A stretch of DNA of 64,000 nucleotides from Vibrio mimicus (GCF_019048845.1 NZ_CP077425.1:992001-1056000); one strand, 5' to 3'. Shown: positions 1 to 8,771, numbered from the stretch's first letter. Notes: generated by a model from the sequence alone, not told the origin. Numbers and translations are program-made.

Positions 1-284
1 CAGCAGTTTTCAAGTCGCTGAAACCCATCAAACCTCGATGCTTCAATGTTGTTGGATACTCCACACGGAAAGCTTGGTTTCACGAAAGGCTGCATCATCG
101 CTGAAAGTGTGTTTTCTTTGTCGCGGACTCTTAACCGTGGTCAACTCAACCTTGATCGTTTTGAGTTTTGGCTGCTCATGTCACAGCTTTTGGTGTTGGA
201 CGTGTGTTTGTCTGATGCATTTGCGTAAAATGCATTTCAAGCAAAAATGGTTAAAAGTCATTTTGAAACAATAGGCTACGAAGC
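1..284 (+). repeat. ORF-less cassette family A, copy 1 (5'-truncated by window edge)
   Basis: This is the 3' two thirds of a family A cassette and aligns from the CAGCAGTTTTCAAGTCGCTG segment to the attC. It keeps an open 60-codon frame (46-228) ending in the family's conserved tail ALDVCLxDAFA (here VLDVCLSDAFA). No ribosome binding site precedes that frame, so I treat it as non-coding or a remnant. Confidence 0.85.
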
Positions 285-406
285 TAACAAACGCCTCAAG
301 AGGGACTGTCAACGCGTGGCATTTCCAGTCCCAATGAGTCGCGGTGGTTACGGTTGTTGTGTTTGAGTTTAGTGTTATGCGTTGCCAGCCCCTTAGGCGG
401 GCGTTA
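285..406 (+). repeat. attC 1 (class 1)
   Basis: Closes the partial family A cassette. Outer cores are CTAAC and GTTAGCA. It has CATTTCCAG and GAGTCGC variants relative to the class 1 consensus. Confidence 0.95.
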
Positions 407-442
407 GCAGCCTATGCGAGTCCCATCAATTACGAGGTAATA

Positions 443-1120
443 ATGTTCAAGAATAGTCATTTGTTTTTTGTACCAGAAGAATTGAACTTGCTCCGAGCAT
501 TTCATCGTAAGCAACTGGAGTTCGTTGATGGGTTTGTCGGAAATATAGAGCAGCACATTGAAACATACACTGATAAAGTGTTTATTCAGCAATGGGCTGG
601 AGATGAGGGCGAAGTTGTCGAAGTTGAGAAGCAACATATTGCTGGAATAACAGAAGATGAATATGACTTCAAAGAGATTTTTACCTCTGTGATGCCAATG
701 TATCAAAGACAATCAATGCTTTTAACCGCTTGGTCAATGTTTGAAAATGAAATCAAAACTTACTATAGCAGGCTTGCAAGTAAGGTCGGTGCTAAGCCTA
801 TAAAACGAGAAAAAAACTCCAGTGACCTCGCTTATATGGTTTCAAGTTTACAAGCAATGGGAATTGTTTCAGAACCTTCTAAGCGGTTTATAGATGCTTT
901 TAATCGACTTAACGATGAAGTACGTTTCGTCCGTATTGATTGGGTTCATAATGGTGGTAAGCCTGTAAAGTCGAAGTTTATAGAACAGACAGAGGGTTTA
1001 GCAATGAATGGCTCTCAAATAGATATTTCAGTCGCTTATATCGAGGAAGTTATGAACCTAATGTGGGTGCTTTCAACCGAAATTACACAGTCAGCTCGCA
1101 CTAATTTGGGCGGCAGCTAA
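443..1120 (+). CDS. HEPN-like protein, copy 1
   Basis: A 225-residue, mostly helical, soluble protein with no signal peptide. Near residue 175 it has RIDWVHNGG, which fits the R-x4-H plus VHN-G signature of HEPN-domain proteins, many of which are RNases in toxin or defence systems. The ATG at 443 follows GAGGTAATA. An upstream in-frame start at 344 lies inside the attC and was rejected because the second copy at 22031 starts at the equivalent ATG. The stop codon overlaps the attC. The two copies differ at only two residues (N/D and M/T). RNase activity is inferred from the motif alone, and no partner antitoxin gene is in the cassette. Confidence 0.7.
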   Translation: MFKNSHLFFVPEELNLLRAFHRKQLEFVDGFVGNIEQHIETYTDKVFIQQWAGDEGEVVEVEKQHIAGITEDEYDFKEIFTSVMPMYQRQSMLLTAWSMFENEIKTYYSRLASKVGAKPIKREKNSSDLAYMVSSLQAMGIVSEPSKRFIDAFNRLNDEVRFVRIDWVHNGGKPVKSKFIEQTEGLAMNGSQIDISVAYIEEVMNLMWVLSTEITQSARTNLGGS

Positions 1121-1240
1121 CAAGCAATTTAAGAGGGATTCACAACGCTCGGCATTTTTGCTTCTACTTCAAATTTAGTGTTTATGGCACAATGCTTTAG
1201 GTTTGGGTGGAGGCGTTGTTCACCCCTTAATTGGGCGTTA
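1118..1240 (+). repeat. attC 2 (class 2)
   Basis: Class 2 site closing HEPN cassette copy 1. Its sequence differs from attC 29, which follows the second copy, at only about three positions. Confidence 0.93.
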
Positions 1241-1258
1241 TAAGCACAGGAGGAATCG

Positions 1259-1648
1259 GTGAACGAAATAAATAAAAGAGCAATGGAGTTGAACGAGGAA
1301 TGTTTCTCAGTGCTTAGTGAAATATCCGAGTTCAAACCTCAGTTCTATCATCTTTTTAACACTAAAAAATTCAGCGACTTCGAGCTCAAACTAAGAGGCT
1401 TACGCGAAAAATTATCGAAGTTAGATAAAGATATTGCCCCCCATACAAATGTACCGGGAGACTATAACTCTATTCAAATGGGAGCAGGAAAGTTATCAGT
1501 TTGTTTTAATGCAAGAAATGTTGCTCTTACAACATTAACTGAAGCACAACGATTGTTATCCTCACATGAGGGAAGTGCTCAATTTAAAGCCACAACCATT
1601 ATTGCTTTGATTGCCGTACTAATATCTTTGGTAAGTGTGGTGAAATAG
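1259..1648 (+). CDS. Tail-anchored hypothetical protein
   Basis: A 129-residue protein that I do not recognise. It starts with GTG at 1259 behind AGGAGG. Residues 1 to about 100 look helical and soluble. The last 20 residues form one hydrophobic segment (ATTIIALIAVLISLVSVV), so it is likely anchored in the inner membrane by its C-terminus. It is the only gene in its cassette. Small tail-anchored proteins are common in this array (see 26216). Confidence 0.7.
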   Translation: MNEINKRAMELNEECFSVLSEISEFKPQFYHLFNTKKFSDFELKLRGLREKLSKLDKDIAPHTNVPGDYNSIQMGAGKLSVCFNARNVALTTLTEAQRLLSSHEGSAQFKATTIIALIAVLISLVSVVK

Positions 1649-1654
1649 TGCTTA

Positions 1655-1774
1655 TAACAAACGCTTTAAGACGGATTCGCAACGCTCGGCGGTTTTGGTT
1701 TGATTTAGCTTTTGTGTTTACGGCGCAATAATTAAGTATAGTGGTAGCGTTGCTCACCACTTAAGCGGGCGTTA
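1655..1774 (+). repeat. attC 3 (singleton class)
   Basis: A divergent site: CGCTTTAAGACGGATTCGC on the left and CACTTAAGCGGGCG on the right. Left and right cores pair as GCTTATAAC / GTTATAAGC. Confidence 0.9.
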
Positions 1775-2186
1775 GCTTCTTAAAGGCTGGAATCATCAAA
1801 ATCCAAACTCAATCGTCCTGAAAAATCAGCTTTTAGCGTTCAAATTGTACAATTTGGCTTTCGAGTCTTTCTGATGCATATTTGGTAGAAAGTGTAGAAT
1901 GCTCAGCAGTTTCAAAGTCGCTGAAAACCATCAAACCTTGATGCTTCAATGTTGTTGGATGCTCCACACGGAAAGTTTGGTTTCACAAAGGCTGCATCAT
2001 CGCTGAAAGTGTGCTTTCTTTGTCGCGGACTCTTAACCGCGGCCAACTTAGCCTTGATCGTTTTGAGTTTTGGTAGCCAACCTCACAGCTTTTGGCGTTG
2101 GACGTGTGTTTGTGTGATGCTTCTGCGTAAAATGGCTTTCAAGCAAATGTGTTTAAAAATCATTGTTAAACAATAGGCTACGAAGC
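1775..2186 (+). repeat. ORF-less cassette family A, copy 2
   Basis: 412 bp, subgroup a (begins AGCTTCTTAAAGGCT). A one-base loss in the run near 1985 (CACAAAGG instead of CACAAAAGG) breaks the frame that is open in other copies, and TAG in TTTTGGTAGCC also interrupts it. Confidence 0.85.
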
Positions 2187-2309
2187 TAACAAACGCCTCA
2201 AGAGGGACTGTCAACGCGTGGCGTTTCCAGTCCCATTGAGCCGCGGTGGTTACGGCTGTTGTGTTTGAGTCTGGTTGTAATGCGTTGTCAGCCCCTTAGG
2301 CGGGCGTTA
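2187..2309 (+). repeat. attC 4 (class 1)
   Basis: Closes family A copy 2. The extended left core GAAGCTAAC is complementary to GTTAGCTTC at 1771, the start of the same cassette. Confidence 0.95.
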
Positions 2310-2332
2310 TGGCTTAATGGAGAAAGGAAACA

Positions 2333-2821
2333 ATGGAGCTTGTTTTTGGCTACGCACTGGGATTTTTGGTGTTGATGCCGTTACTGACGCTCATGCATGA
2401 GCTTGGTCATGCGATACCTCAGTTGTGTATGAAAAAGAAAGTTGTCATTGATTTGGGTGGCTCGAGCCTAATCCCGATAATAAAAGTGAGCCGCTTGTTT
2501 ATCAGAATTGCGCCATTTTCTACTTTTCATGGCTTTTGTAGCATAAGTTCAAGGTTGTCGAGAGTCGGTTTGGTGTTCACGTTGCTTGGTGGCCCACTAG
2601 TAACATTATTTTTAGCCATGTTATTAAATGAGCTAAGAATGGTTGACGTGGGGCAATGGTTCACTTTTTTAGCAAGCTTTGGTTTTTACTTCACGGTGTT
2701 TCAATTAGTTCTTACTTTAGCACCAATGAAATATCCAAGTTTTTCTGGTGGTTATAGTGGCACAAAAAGTGATGGGTTAAGAATATTAGAAGCCCTAAGG
2801 TGTAATGAAAGTACGCCCTAA
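2333..2821 (+). CDS. M50-type (site-2-protease-like) membrane metallopeptidase
   Basis: 162 residues. Residues 22-26 are HELGH, the zinc-binding HExxH motif, inside the first hydrophobic segment. Further hydrophobic segments lie at about 80-105 and 113-135. A KSDGLRIL motif near residue 148 sits where M50 proteases carry the third zinc ligand (often N-x-x-D-G). Members cleave substrates within or next to the membrane. This is a minimal version without a PDZ domain, and its substrate is unknown. The start has a strong GGAGAAAGGAAAC upstream. It is a stand-alone cassette gene whose stop is provided by the attC boundary TAAC. Confidence 0.72.
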   Translation: MELVFGYALGFLVLMPLLTLMHELGHAIPQLCMKKKVVIDLGGSSLIPIIKVSRLFIRIAPFSTFHGFCSISSRLSRVGLVFTLLGGPLVTLFLAMLLNELRMVDVGQWFTFLASFGFYFTVFQLVLTLAPMKYPSFSGGYSGTKSDGLRILEALRCNESTP

Positions 2822-2940
2822 CAAACGCCTCAAAGGGACTGCCAACGCGTGGCGTTTCCGGTCCCATTGAGCCGCGGTGGTTACAGTTGTTGCGTTTGAG
2901 TTTAGTGGTAATGCGTTGCCAGCCCCTTAGGCGGGCGTTA
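2819..2940 (+). repeat. attC 5 (class 1, short left arm)
   Basis: Has CCTCAAAGGGACTGCC in place of CCTCAAGAGGGACTGTC. The first bases double as the stop codon of the peptidase gene. Confidence 0.93.
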
Positions 2941-2969
2941 GGCTAATTTATCGAATTATGAGGCATGTT

Positions 2970-3524
2970 ATGGAAAACATATTCTTTCTAAGAATGGATA
3001 AAGATGTTGTAGCTACTGACCCAATATTTTCTCCTCAGTATCCTTATATCCATACAATTCATGGCACTTGTGATAATCGGGAGTTAATTAAACAACAAAC
3101 AAAAGTTATTTTTCCTAAGTTGGATCTTTCAGAACGTGAGTTGCTTGACTGTATTTATAGAATCAAGCAAGAGCTTATAAATAGTCATCAGATGGATGAA
3201 AATGCCCCGCGAAAGCAGCGCTGTGATTTAGCAATAAAATATTGGTTAAAAACGATGAAAATTGGAGATGCAGTATTTGTTCGTAGTCAGGATAATCAAT
3301 TGTATTTATGCCAAGTGGCTAGCTATGTCCAAGAAAAGTTCTTTGATGAATATGGTTGTTTTCAACGGAAAGTTGAAAATGTACAGCTGCTAGATGAGAG
3401 TTCCGTCCCTGCTGAAATCCTAAATAGAACATATGGGCGTAAAACTATTGAAAGAAATGCTTGTGAAGTAGTTAATGTATTATTTTATAAACACTTTAGT
3501 AGCATGATTAAAAAATTAGCCTAA
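2970..3524 (+). CDS. Hypothetical protein
   Basis: 184 residues from ATG 2970, chosen over ATG 2958 because GAGG at 2960-2963 then sits at proper spacing. No signal peptide or membrane segment. The central part (VKYWLKTMKIGDAVFVR, then RKVENVQLL) looks like a small beta-barrel of the kind seen beside restriction-type proteins, but this is only a resemblance. I do not recognise the family. It is the only gene in its cassette, and its stop overlaps the attC. Confidence 0.65.
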   Translation: MENIFFLRMDKDVVATDPIFSPQYPYIHTIHGTCDNRELIKQQTKVIFPKLDLSERELLDCIYRIKQELINSHQMDENAPRKQRCDLAIKYWLKTMKIGDAVFVRSQDNQLYLCQVASYVQEKFFDEYGCFQRKVENVQLLDESSVPAEILNRTYGRKTIERNACEVVNVLFYKHFSSMIKKLA

Positions 3525-3644
3525 CAAACGCCTCAAGAGGGACTGTCAACGCTTGGCGTTTCCAGTCCCAATGAGCCGCAGTGGTTACGGTTGTTGTGTT
3601 TGAGTTTAGTGTTAATGCGTTGCCAGCCCCTTAGGCGGGCGTTA
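3522..3644 (+). repeat. attC 6 (class 1)
   Basis: Left arm reads CAACGCTTGGCG. Cores are CCTAAC / GTTAGCT. Confidence 0.95.
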
Positions 3645-4059
3645 GCTTCTTAAAGGCTGGAATCATCAAAATCCAAGCTCAATCGTTCTGAAAAATCAGC
3701 TTTTAGCATTCAAATTGCACAAGTTGGCTTTTGCGTTTTTTCTTGATGCTGATTTGGTCGAACGTGTTGAAAGTTCAGTGGTTTCAAAGTCGCTGAAAAT
3801 CATCAAACCTCGATGCTTCAATGTTGTTGGACGTTCCACACAGAAAGTTTGGTTTCATAAAAGGCTGCATCATCGCTGTGATCTGGTTTTCTTTGTCGCG
3901 GACTCTTAACCGTGGCCAACTTAACCTTGATCGTTTTGAGTTTTGGTAGCCAACCTCACAGCTTTTGGCGTTGGACGTGTGTTTGTGTGATGCTTTTGCG
4001 TAAAATGCCTTTCAAGCAAATGTGTTAAAAAGCCATTGTGAAACAATAGGCTACGAAGC
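3645..4059 (+). repeat. ORF-less cassette family A, copy 3
   Basis: 415 bp, subgroup a. Almost identical to copy 15 (40514-40928), so one is a recent duplicate. It contains an open frame at 3715-3909 (VVSKSLKIIKPRCFNVVG...FFVADS) without a convincing start or ribosome binding site. Confidence 0.85.
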
Positions 4060-4181
4060 TAACAAACGCCTCAAGAGGGACTGTCAACGCGTGGCGTTTC
4101 CAGTCCCAATGAGCCGCGGTGGTTACGGCTGCTGTGTTTGAGTTTTGTGGTGTGCGTTGCCAGCCCCTTAGGCGGGCGTTA
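4060..4181 (+). repeat. attC 7 (class 1)
   Basis: Closes family A copy 3 and directly precedes another family A cassette, so the two are in tandem. Confidence 0.95.
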
Positions 4182-4596
4182 GCTTCTTAAAGGCTGAAAT
4201 CATCAAAATCCAAACTCAATCGTTCTGAAAAATCAGCTTTTAGTGTTCAACTTGCACAAGTTGGCTTTTGCGTTTTTCTTGATGCTGATTTGGTCGAACG
4301 TGTTGAAAGTTCAGTAGTTTCAAAGCCGCTGGAAATCATCAAACCTCGATGCTTCAATGTTGTTTGACGTTCCACACAGAAAGTTTGGTTTCACAAAAAG
4401 CTGCATCATCGCTGTGATCTGGCTTTCTTTGTCGCGGACTCTTAACCGTGGTCAACTTAGCCTAGATCGTTTCAAGTTTTGGTAGTCAACTTCACAGCTT
4501 TTGGCGTTGGACGTGTGTTTGTGTGATGCTTTTGCGTAAAGTGCATTTCCAGCAAATGTGTTTAAAAAGTCATTGGTAAACAATGGGCTACGAAGC
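4182..4596 (+). repeat. ORF-less cassette family A, copy 4
   Basis: 415 bp, subgroup a, in tandem with copy 3 but clearly diverged from it, so this is not a fresh tandem duplication. The long frames are interrupted. Confidence 0.85.
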
Positions 4597-4718
4597 TAAC
4601 AAATGCCTCAAGAGGGACTGTCAACGCGTGGCGTTTCCAGTCCCATTGAGCCGCGGTGGTTGCAGTTGTTGTGTTTGGGTTTAGTGTTATGCGTTGCCAG
4701 CCCCTTAGGCGGGCGTTA
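4597..4718 (+). repeat. attC 8 (class 1)
   Basis: Left arm reads AAATGCCTC instead of AAACGCCTC. Right core GTTAAGT opens the next cassette. Confidence 0.95.
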
Positions 4719-4736
4719 AGTGAATGAGTAGGTTAT

Positions 4737-5378
4737 ATGAAAAAAAACAACTATATACTCCCGACTTTATGGGAAACAATTACTGATAAGCAATATGTCA
4801 TACCGGTTTCTGAGTATTTAGAGTTAGCTTTCGATTCTCTTTTAGATAATGAAATTATAAAAACAGTACCTATCGTTAATTTGATGCTTTTTGGCAATAA
4901 TCTTAGGTCAAGCATAAAAAATCAGCTCTTATTGAAAAAAATATTACTATTTATTAATTCTCAATCTGATCTCTCAACTGAAAAACGTGATGATTTCCTT
5001 TTACAACTAGAGTCAAACCCTAAGGAAAAAATCCGAATAGGTGAAAAGCTAATATTGGTTTTAGATCAAGCAGACGACATGTCAAAACCTGAACTTATTG
5101 GGGAGTTATTTAAAGCATTCGTTGCTCAGGAGTTTGATTTTGAAATTTTTTCTAGATTGGTAGATGGAGTTAATAGAGTCCCGATAAGTGCTTTAAGTGA
5201 TTTTCTACAACATGACTTTTATAGTGTATCAACAGAAAATACAGTGGCACTTGCATTTGGTGGTTTTATGTCATTTTCAGTGCCTATTTTTGTGGGTTCG
5301 GATGAAGCTTTAATTAGTTATAAGCCAAACAGCCTAGGTGACTTGCTTAAAAAATATTGTGGTAAAAAATTCACTTAA
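4737..5378 (+). CDS. Hypothetical soluble protein
   Basis: 213 residues, AT-rich relative to its neighbours, with start at ATG 4737 after AGGTTAT. The N-terminal half contains an amphipathic, partly hydrophobic stretch (EIIKTVPIVNLMLFGNN) followed by a charged helical region (EKIRIGEKLILVLDQADDM). I have a general impression of a widespread family of uncharacterised bacterial proteins with this E-x-G-E-K-L layout but cannot name it. No membrane anchor or signal peptide is evident. Confidence 0.65.
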   Translation: MKKNNYILPTLWETITDKQYVIPVSEYLELAFDSLLDNEIIKTVPIVNLMLFGNNLRSSIKNQLLLKKILLFINSQSDLSTEKRDDFLLQLESNPKEKIRIGEKLILVLDQADDMSKPELIGELFKAFVAQEFDFEIFSRLVDGVNRVPISALSDFLQHDFYSVSTENTVALAFGGFMSFSVPIFVGSDEALISYKPNSLGDLLKKYCGKKFT

Positions 5379-5497
5379 CAAACGCCTCAAGAGGGACTGT
5401 CAACGCGTGGCGTTTCCAGTCCCATTGCGCCGCGGTGGTTATGGTTGTTGTGTTTGAGTTTAGTGTTATGCGTTGCCAGCCCCTTAGGCGGGCGTTA
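5376..5497 (+). repeat. attC 9 (class 1)
   Basis: Has CATTGCGCCGC in the loop side. Cores are CTTAAC / GTTATGT. Confidence 0.95.
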
Positions 5498-5541
5498 TGT
5501 GAACAGAGGGGCCATCTTAACCCCTCTAATATTCTGGGTGT

Positions 5542-6177
5542 TTAGTAAGGTGCTATATTCGGGTCAACACACTGGAATATTTTGCCGAAATTCTCATCAC
5601 TTGAAATGAGTTCATGACTTAATCGAGCAACTTCTCCTCGAGTAATTGCACCATGCACTTCAAAATTTTGAGACAACTCTCCCTGGTCAGTTGGAGCTCC
5701 GTCTTTAAGTCCCCCGGGACGGAGGATAATGTAATCTAAATTACTGCTTTGAAGCCAAGCTTCAGCGAGAGTTTTCTCTCGAACCGCAGCTCCAAAGCCT
5801 CGTTTTGCTCGGTCTGAAAGGTACTGCCAAGAATCACCACAACCTAACGATGTAACTAATAATAGTCGGGTTGAAGAGGTATTCTCAAGAGCATCCGTTA
5901 AGTAGCGGTGGCCAATGTAATCGACTGGGTTATCTGAGTGAAAGCTGCCCATTGTTGAAATGTTAAAGGTGTTCTCTGGTAACTCAGAAACCGCCTTTTC
6001 AACTTGCTCTTTATCTGTTGCATCACAACAAATTGAAGTTACGTTGTACTCGGTAAGCATAGGGTTTTTACTTGGGGTACGAGCAATAGCGATAACATTA
6101 GTGCCTTGTTTGTGGAAGTAGTCGACCATAGCTGCCCCCAATCCACTGGCAGCGCCCCAAATGGCAATATTCATCAT
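5542..6177 (-). CDS. Atypical short-chain dehydrogenase/NAD(P)-binding protein
   Basis: 211 residues, encoded against the array direction. The N-terminus MNIAIWGAASGLGAAMVDYF carries the glycine-rich nucleotide-binding motif GAASGLG (residues 8-14). VTSLGCGDSW is the SDR serine strand and LRPGGL is typical of NmrA-like/atypical SDRs that lack a full YxxxK pair. The likely role is an NAD(P)H-dependent reductase or a redox sensor; the substrate is unknown. ATG 6177 is followed by a second ATG at 6174 and either could be used. Because it is reversed it must have its own promoter in 6178-6257. Confidence 0.8.
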   Translation of the reverse strand: MMNIAIWGAASGLGAAMVDYFHKQGTNVIAIARTPSKNPMLTEYNVTSICCDATDKEQVEKAVSELPENTFNISTMGSFHSDNPVDYIGHRYLTDALENTSSTRLLLVTSLGCGDSWQYLSDRAKRGFGAAVREKTLAEAWLQSSNLDYIILRPGGLKDGAPTDQGELSQNFEVHGAITRGEVARLSHELISSDENFGKIFQCVDPNIAPY

Positions 6178-6257
6178 TCATATATCTCATTTATTGATAA
6201 TGATAATAGTTTAGATGTTTGTAAGGTTATAGTCACTAGGTCGCTTCAACTTTCACA

Positions 6258-6377
6258 TAACAAACGGCTAAAGAGGGATTGCCAACGCGTGGCGGCTTTA
6301 GTTCAAATTGAAGTTCAGTGTTTACAGTGTGTTTTTTGAGTTCGGCGGTGCGTTGTCAACCCCTTAGCCGGGCGTTA
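6258..6377 (+). repeat. attC 10 (singleton class)
   Basis: Divergent arms GGCTAAAGAGGGATTGCC and CCTTAGCCGGGCG. It closes the reversed SDR cassette, suggesting a different origin from class 1 cassettes. Confidence 0.9.
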
Positions 6378-6486
6378 GCAAACACATCTCATAAGCCGGA
6401 GCTTGTATTCTGTTACGGTATTTCTGTTCAATGGCCTTTTGTCTTGGTTTAGTATCGAGACGTAACTTTATTTGAGAGGCTGAAAA

Positions 6487-6912
6487 ATGAAAAAATCGTT
6501 AATGGTACTGACTATGCTTGTTGCTTTAGTGGGTTGTGATGACGCAACTAAAGCGATAGATGAGGCTCAAGCAGTATCAAATAAAGCCATTGATAGTTTG
6601 CAGCAGAAAGCGGATTCACTAAATTTGAAAGATCTCAATCTTGATGTTCTTGGTGATGCGACTCAAAAGGCTCAAGAGTTTACTCAATCGATAGATTTGT
6701 TGTTCAACACCGACTTCACCGACCATCAAGCAGTTGTTGCTGCCACAGAGAAAATTTCTAATTCCTACAGCTGTTTAGTTGACGTTTCTTCTGAGGCAAC
6801 AGCGGAAAACTTGCTAGATAGAATCGTATCATCAGTAAAAAACGATCAAGTGTTAGCAATCATCGAAAAAGGTGTGGCACAGGCTAAGACGGCGAAAGAG
6901 TGCGTTATGTAG
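6487..6912 (+). CDS. Small putative lipoprotein
   Basis: 141 residues. The N-terminus is a lipoprotein signal peptide with lipobox LVGC, so the mature protein would start at Cys17 with DD after it. Asp at position +2 favours inner-membrane retention in many gammaproteobacteria. The rest is helical and rich in Ala, Asp and Gln, with two Cys (SYSCLV and KECVM) that could form a disulphide. Start ATG 6487 follows GAGAGGC. The leader of about 110 bp between attC 10 and the gene is long enough for its own promoter. Function unknown. Confidence 0.75.
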   Translation: MKKSLMVLTMLVALVGCDDATKAIDEAQAVSNKAIDSLQQKADSLNLKDLNLDVLGDATQKAQEFTQSIDLLFNTDFTDHQAVVAATEKISNSYSCLVDVSSEATAENLLDRIVSSVKNDQVLAIIEKGVAQAKTAKECVM

Positions 6913-6924
6913 CCAAGTGTGTGC

Positions 6925-7046
6925 TAACAAACGCCTCAAGAGGGACTGTCAACGCGCGGCGTTTCCAGTCCCAATGAGCCGCAGTGGTTACGGCTGTTGC
7001 GTTTGAGTTTGGTGTTATGCGTTGCCAGCCCCTTAGGCGGGCGTTA
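6925..7046 (+). repeat. attC 11 (class 1)
   Basis: GCGCGG variant in the left arm. Closes the lipoprotein cassette. Confidence 0.95.
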
Positions 7047-7458
7047 GCTTCTTAAAGGCTAGAATCATCAAAATCTAGGTTCATTTGTTGTGAAAATCAG
7101 TTTTTAGCATTCAAATATCACGACTTGGCTTTCGAGTTTTTCTGATACCGATTTGGTAGAAAGTGTTGAAAGTTCAGTAGTTTCAAAGTCGCTGAAAGCC
7201 AACAAGTCTCGATGCTTCAAAGTTGTTGGATGTTCAACTCGGTCTACTTGGTTTCACAAAAAGCAGCATCGTCGCTGAAATCGTGCTTTCTTTGTCGGAA
7301 ATTTGGTAAGTGGCCAACTTAACCTTGATCGCTGCAAGTTTTGGCAGCTCACTTCACAGCTTTTGGCGTTGGACATGTGTTTGTGTGATGCTTTTGCGTA
7401 AAATGCATTTCAAACAAATGTGTTTAAAAATTTATTGCTAAACAATGGGCTACGAAAC
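7047..7458 (+). repeat. ORF-less cassette family A, copy 5
   Basis: 412 bp. The left end is subgroup a (AGCTTC) but the right end is GAAACTAAC as in subgroups b and c, so its ends do not match each other. It also differs in the middle (TCGGAAATTTGGTAAG in place of the usual TCGCGGACTCTTAACC). Confidence 0.83.
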
Positions 7459-7581
7459 TAACAAACGCCTCAAGAGGGACTGTCAACGCGCGGCGTTTCC
7501 AGTCCCAATGAGCCGCGGTGGTTGCAGTTGCTGTGTTTAAGTTTAGTGGTAATGCGTTGCCAGCCCCTTAGGCGGGCGTTA
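7459..7581 (+). repeat. attC 12 (class 1)
   Basis: Closes family A copy 5. The right core GTTATAAC opens the TA cassette. Confidence 0.95.
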
Positions 7582-7628
7582 TAACACAGAATCAATTCCT
7601 TGCTCGTAAATCTCAATTGAACTACTAT

Positions 7629-7646
7629 TTGTACATTAAATTGTAC
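7629..7646 (+). promoter_or_regulatory. Direct repeat upstream of TA operon (possible operator)
   Basis: TTGTAC occurs at 7629 and again at 7641, exactly 12 nt apart, just before the antitoxin ribosome binding site. Phd-type antitoxins usually repress their own operon at short repeats like this. The assignment is inferred from position. Confidence 0.35.
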
Positions 7647-7661
7647 TAAATGGAGTTCATT

Positions 7662-7943
7662 ATGAGCCGTATTCACCTTGATCAAGATATTCAGCCTTTG
7701 TCTGAGTTCCGTGCTGGCGTTGCATCATTTATCAAACAGATCAATGAGACTCGTCGACCATTGGTTATTACACAACGAGGTAAAGGTGTAGCCGTTGTTC
7801 TTGACGTTGCGGAGTATGAAGCAATGCAAGAGAAAATCGAATTACTCGAAGAAATGCGTACTGCAGAAGCTCAATTGGCTGCAGGTTTAGGTATATCAAA
7901 CGAAGATGCTCGTTCACAAGTTCTGGGGCGCATCATCAAATGA
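7662..7943 (+). CDS. Phd/YefM-family antitoxin
   Basis: 93 residues from ATG 7662, which has GGAG six bases upstream. An in-frame ATG at 7650 lies before that ribosome binding site and was rejected. It shows the family pattern: an N-terminal DNA-binding region (SEFRAGVASFIKQINETRRP, then LVITQRGKGVAVVLDVAEYE) and a C-terminal helical tail that would bind the toxin. It would neutralise the product of the overlapping downstream gene and autoregulate the operon. Stop and toxin start overlap as ATGA. Confidence 0.88.
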   Translation: MSRIHLDQDIQPLSEFRAGVASFIKQINETRRPLVITQRGKGVAVVLDVAEYEAMQEKIELLEEMRTAEAQLAAGLGISNEDARSQVLGRIIK

Positions 7944-8227
7944 AAGTAGTTTGGTCACCTCTAGCGTTACAAAAACTGGGTGATGCCGCAGAGTTTATTG
8001 CTTTGGATAACCCATCAGCTGCAGAAAAGTGGGTGAATGAAGTATTCGACAAAACGGAATTGCTCGGCTCAATGCCAGAAATGGGCCGCATGGTTCCTGA
8101 AATGCCTCATACGAACTACCGTGAAATAATTTTTGGTCATTACCGCATTATTTATAGTTTGAGCCACGAAATCCGCGTTCTAACAGTTCGTAACTGTCGT
8201 CAATTGCTCACGGAACATGATGTGTGA
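7940..8227 (+). CDS. RelE/ParE-superfamily toxin
   Basis: 95 residues, start overlapping the antitoxin stop by 4 bp, indicating translational coupling. The pattern MKVVWSPLALQKLGDAAEFI, ...GRMVPEMPHTNYREIIFGHYRIIYSL is that of the ParE/RelE fold. The conserved YREI and YRIIY elements suggest a ParE-like or RelE-like toxin, but gyrase inhibition and mRNA cleavage cannot be distinguished by eye. TA cassettes are thought to help stabilise large integron arrays. Confidence 0.88.
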   Translation: MKVVWSPLALQKLGDAAEFIALDNPSAAEKWVNEVFDKTELLGSMPEMGRMVPEMPHTNYREIIFGHYRIIYSLSHEIRVLTVRNCRQLLTEHDV

Positions 8228-8237
8228 AACTGTGTTA

Positions 8238-8359
8238 TAACAAACGCCTCAAAGGGACTACCAACGCGTGGCGTTTCCAGTCCCATTGAGCCGCGGTGGT
8301 TGCAGTTGTTATGTTTAAGTTTAGTGGTAATGCGTTGTCAGCCCCTTAGGCGGGCGTTA
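8238..8359 (+). repeat. attC 13 (class 1, short left arm)
   Basis: CCTCAAAGGGACTACC variant. The flanking AACTGTGTTATAAC pairs with GTTATAACACAG at the start of the same TA cassette, 12 bases. Confidence 0.94.
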
Positions 8360-8771
8360 GTTTCTCTCAGGAAAGATCAACAAAAATTTACGCCCAAGGT
8401 TCTGAAAATTCAGCTTTTGGCGTTCAAACTGCACAACTGGACTTTTAAGTTTGGCTTGATGCTGATTTGGTAGAAAGCGTTGAAAGTTCAGTAGTTTCAA
8501 ATTCGCTGAAAGCCCAAAAACCTCGATGCTCCAACGTTGTTAGATGTTCCACTCGGAAAGTTTGGTTTCACAAAAGGCAGCGTCATCGCTGTGATCTTGC
8601 TTTCTTTGTCGCGGACTCTTAACCGTGGCCAACTTAACCTTTATTGTTTTGAGTTTTGGCTGTCAACTTCACAGCTTTTGGCGTTGGACGTGTGCTTGTT
8701 CGATGCATTTGCGTAAAATGACTTTCAAGCAAATGTGCTAAAAGTCATTGCTAAACAATAGGCTACGAAAC
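8360..8771 (+). repeat. ORF-less cassette family A, copy 6
   Basis: 412 bp, subgroup b (begins GTTTCTCTCAGG) but without the 28-31-bp deletion found in copies 10, 19 and 21. Confidence 0.85.

Noticed and set aside
344..442. N-terminal extension of the HEPN-like gene from 344 (similar extensions at 27309, 28857 and 44542)
   Set aside because: The extra residues come from the attC itself; downstream starts have ribosome binding sites and agree with duplicate copies.
7470..7685. Recurrent minus-strand ORF with a product containing NARLRGWQRITTKLKHN and ending GLETPRVDSPS, seen again near 15674, 20632, 28799 and 52940
   Set aside because: It is the antisense translation of the class 1 attC. It recurs only because attC recurs; there is no start signal and it overlaps real genes.
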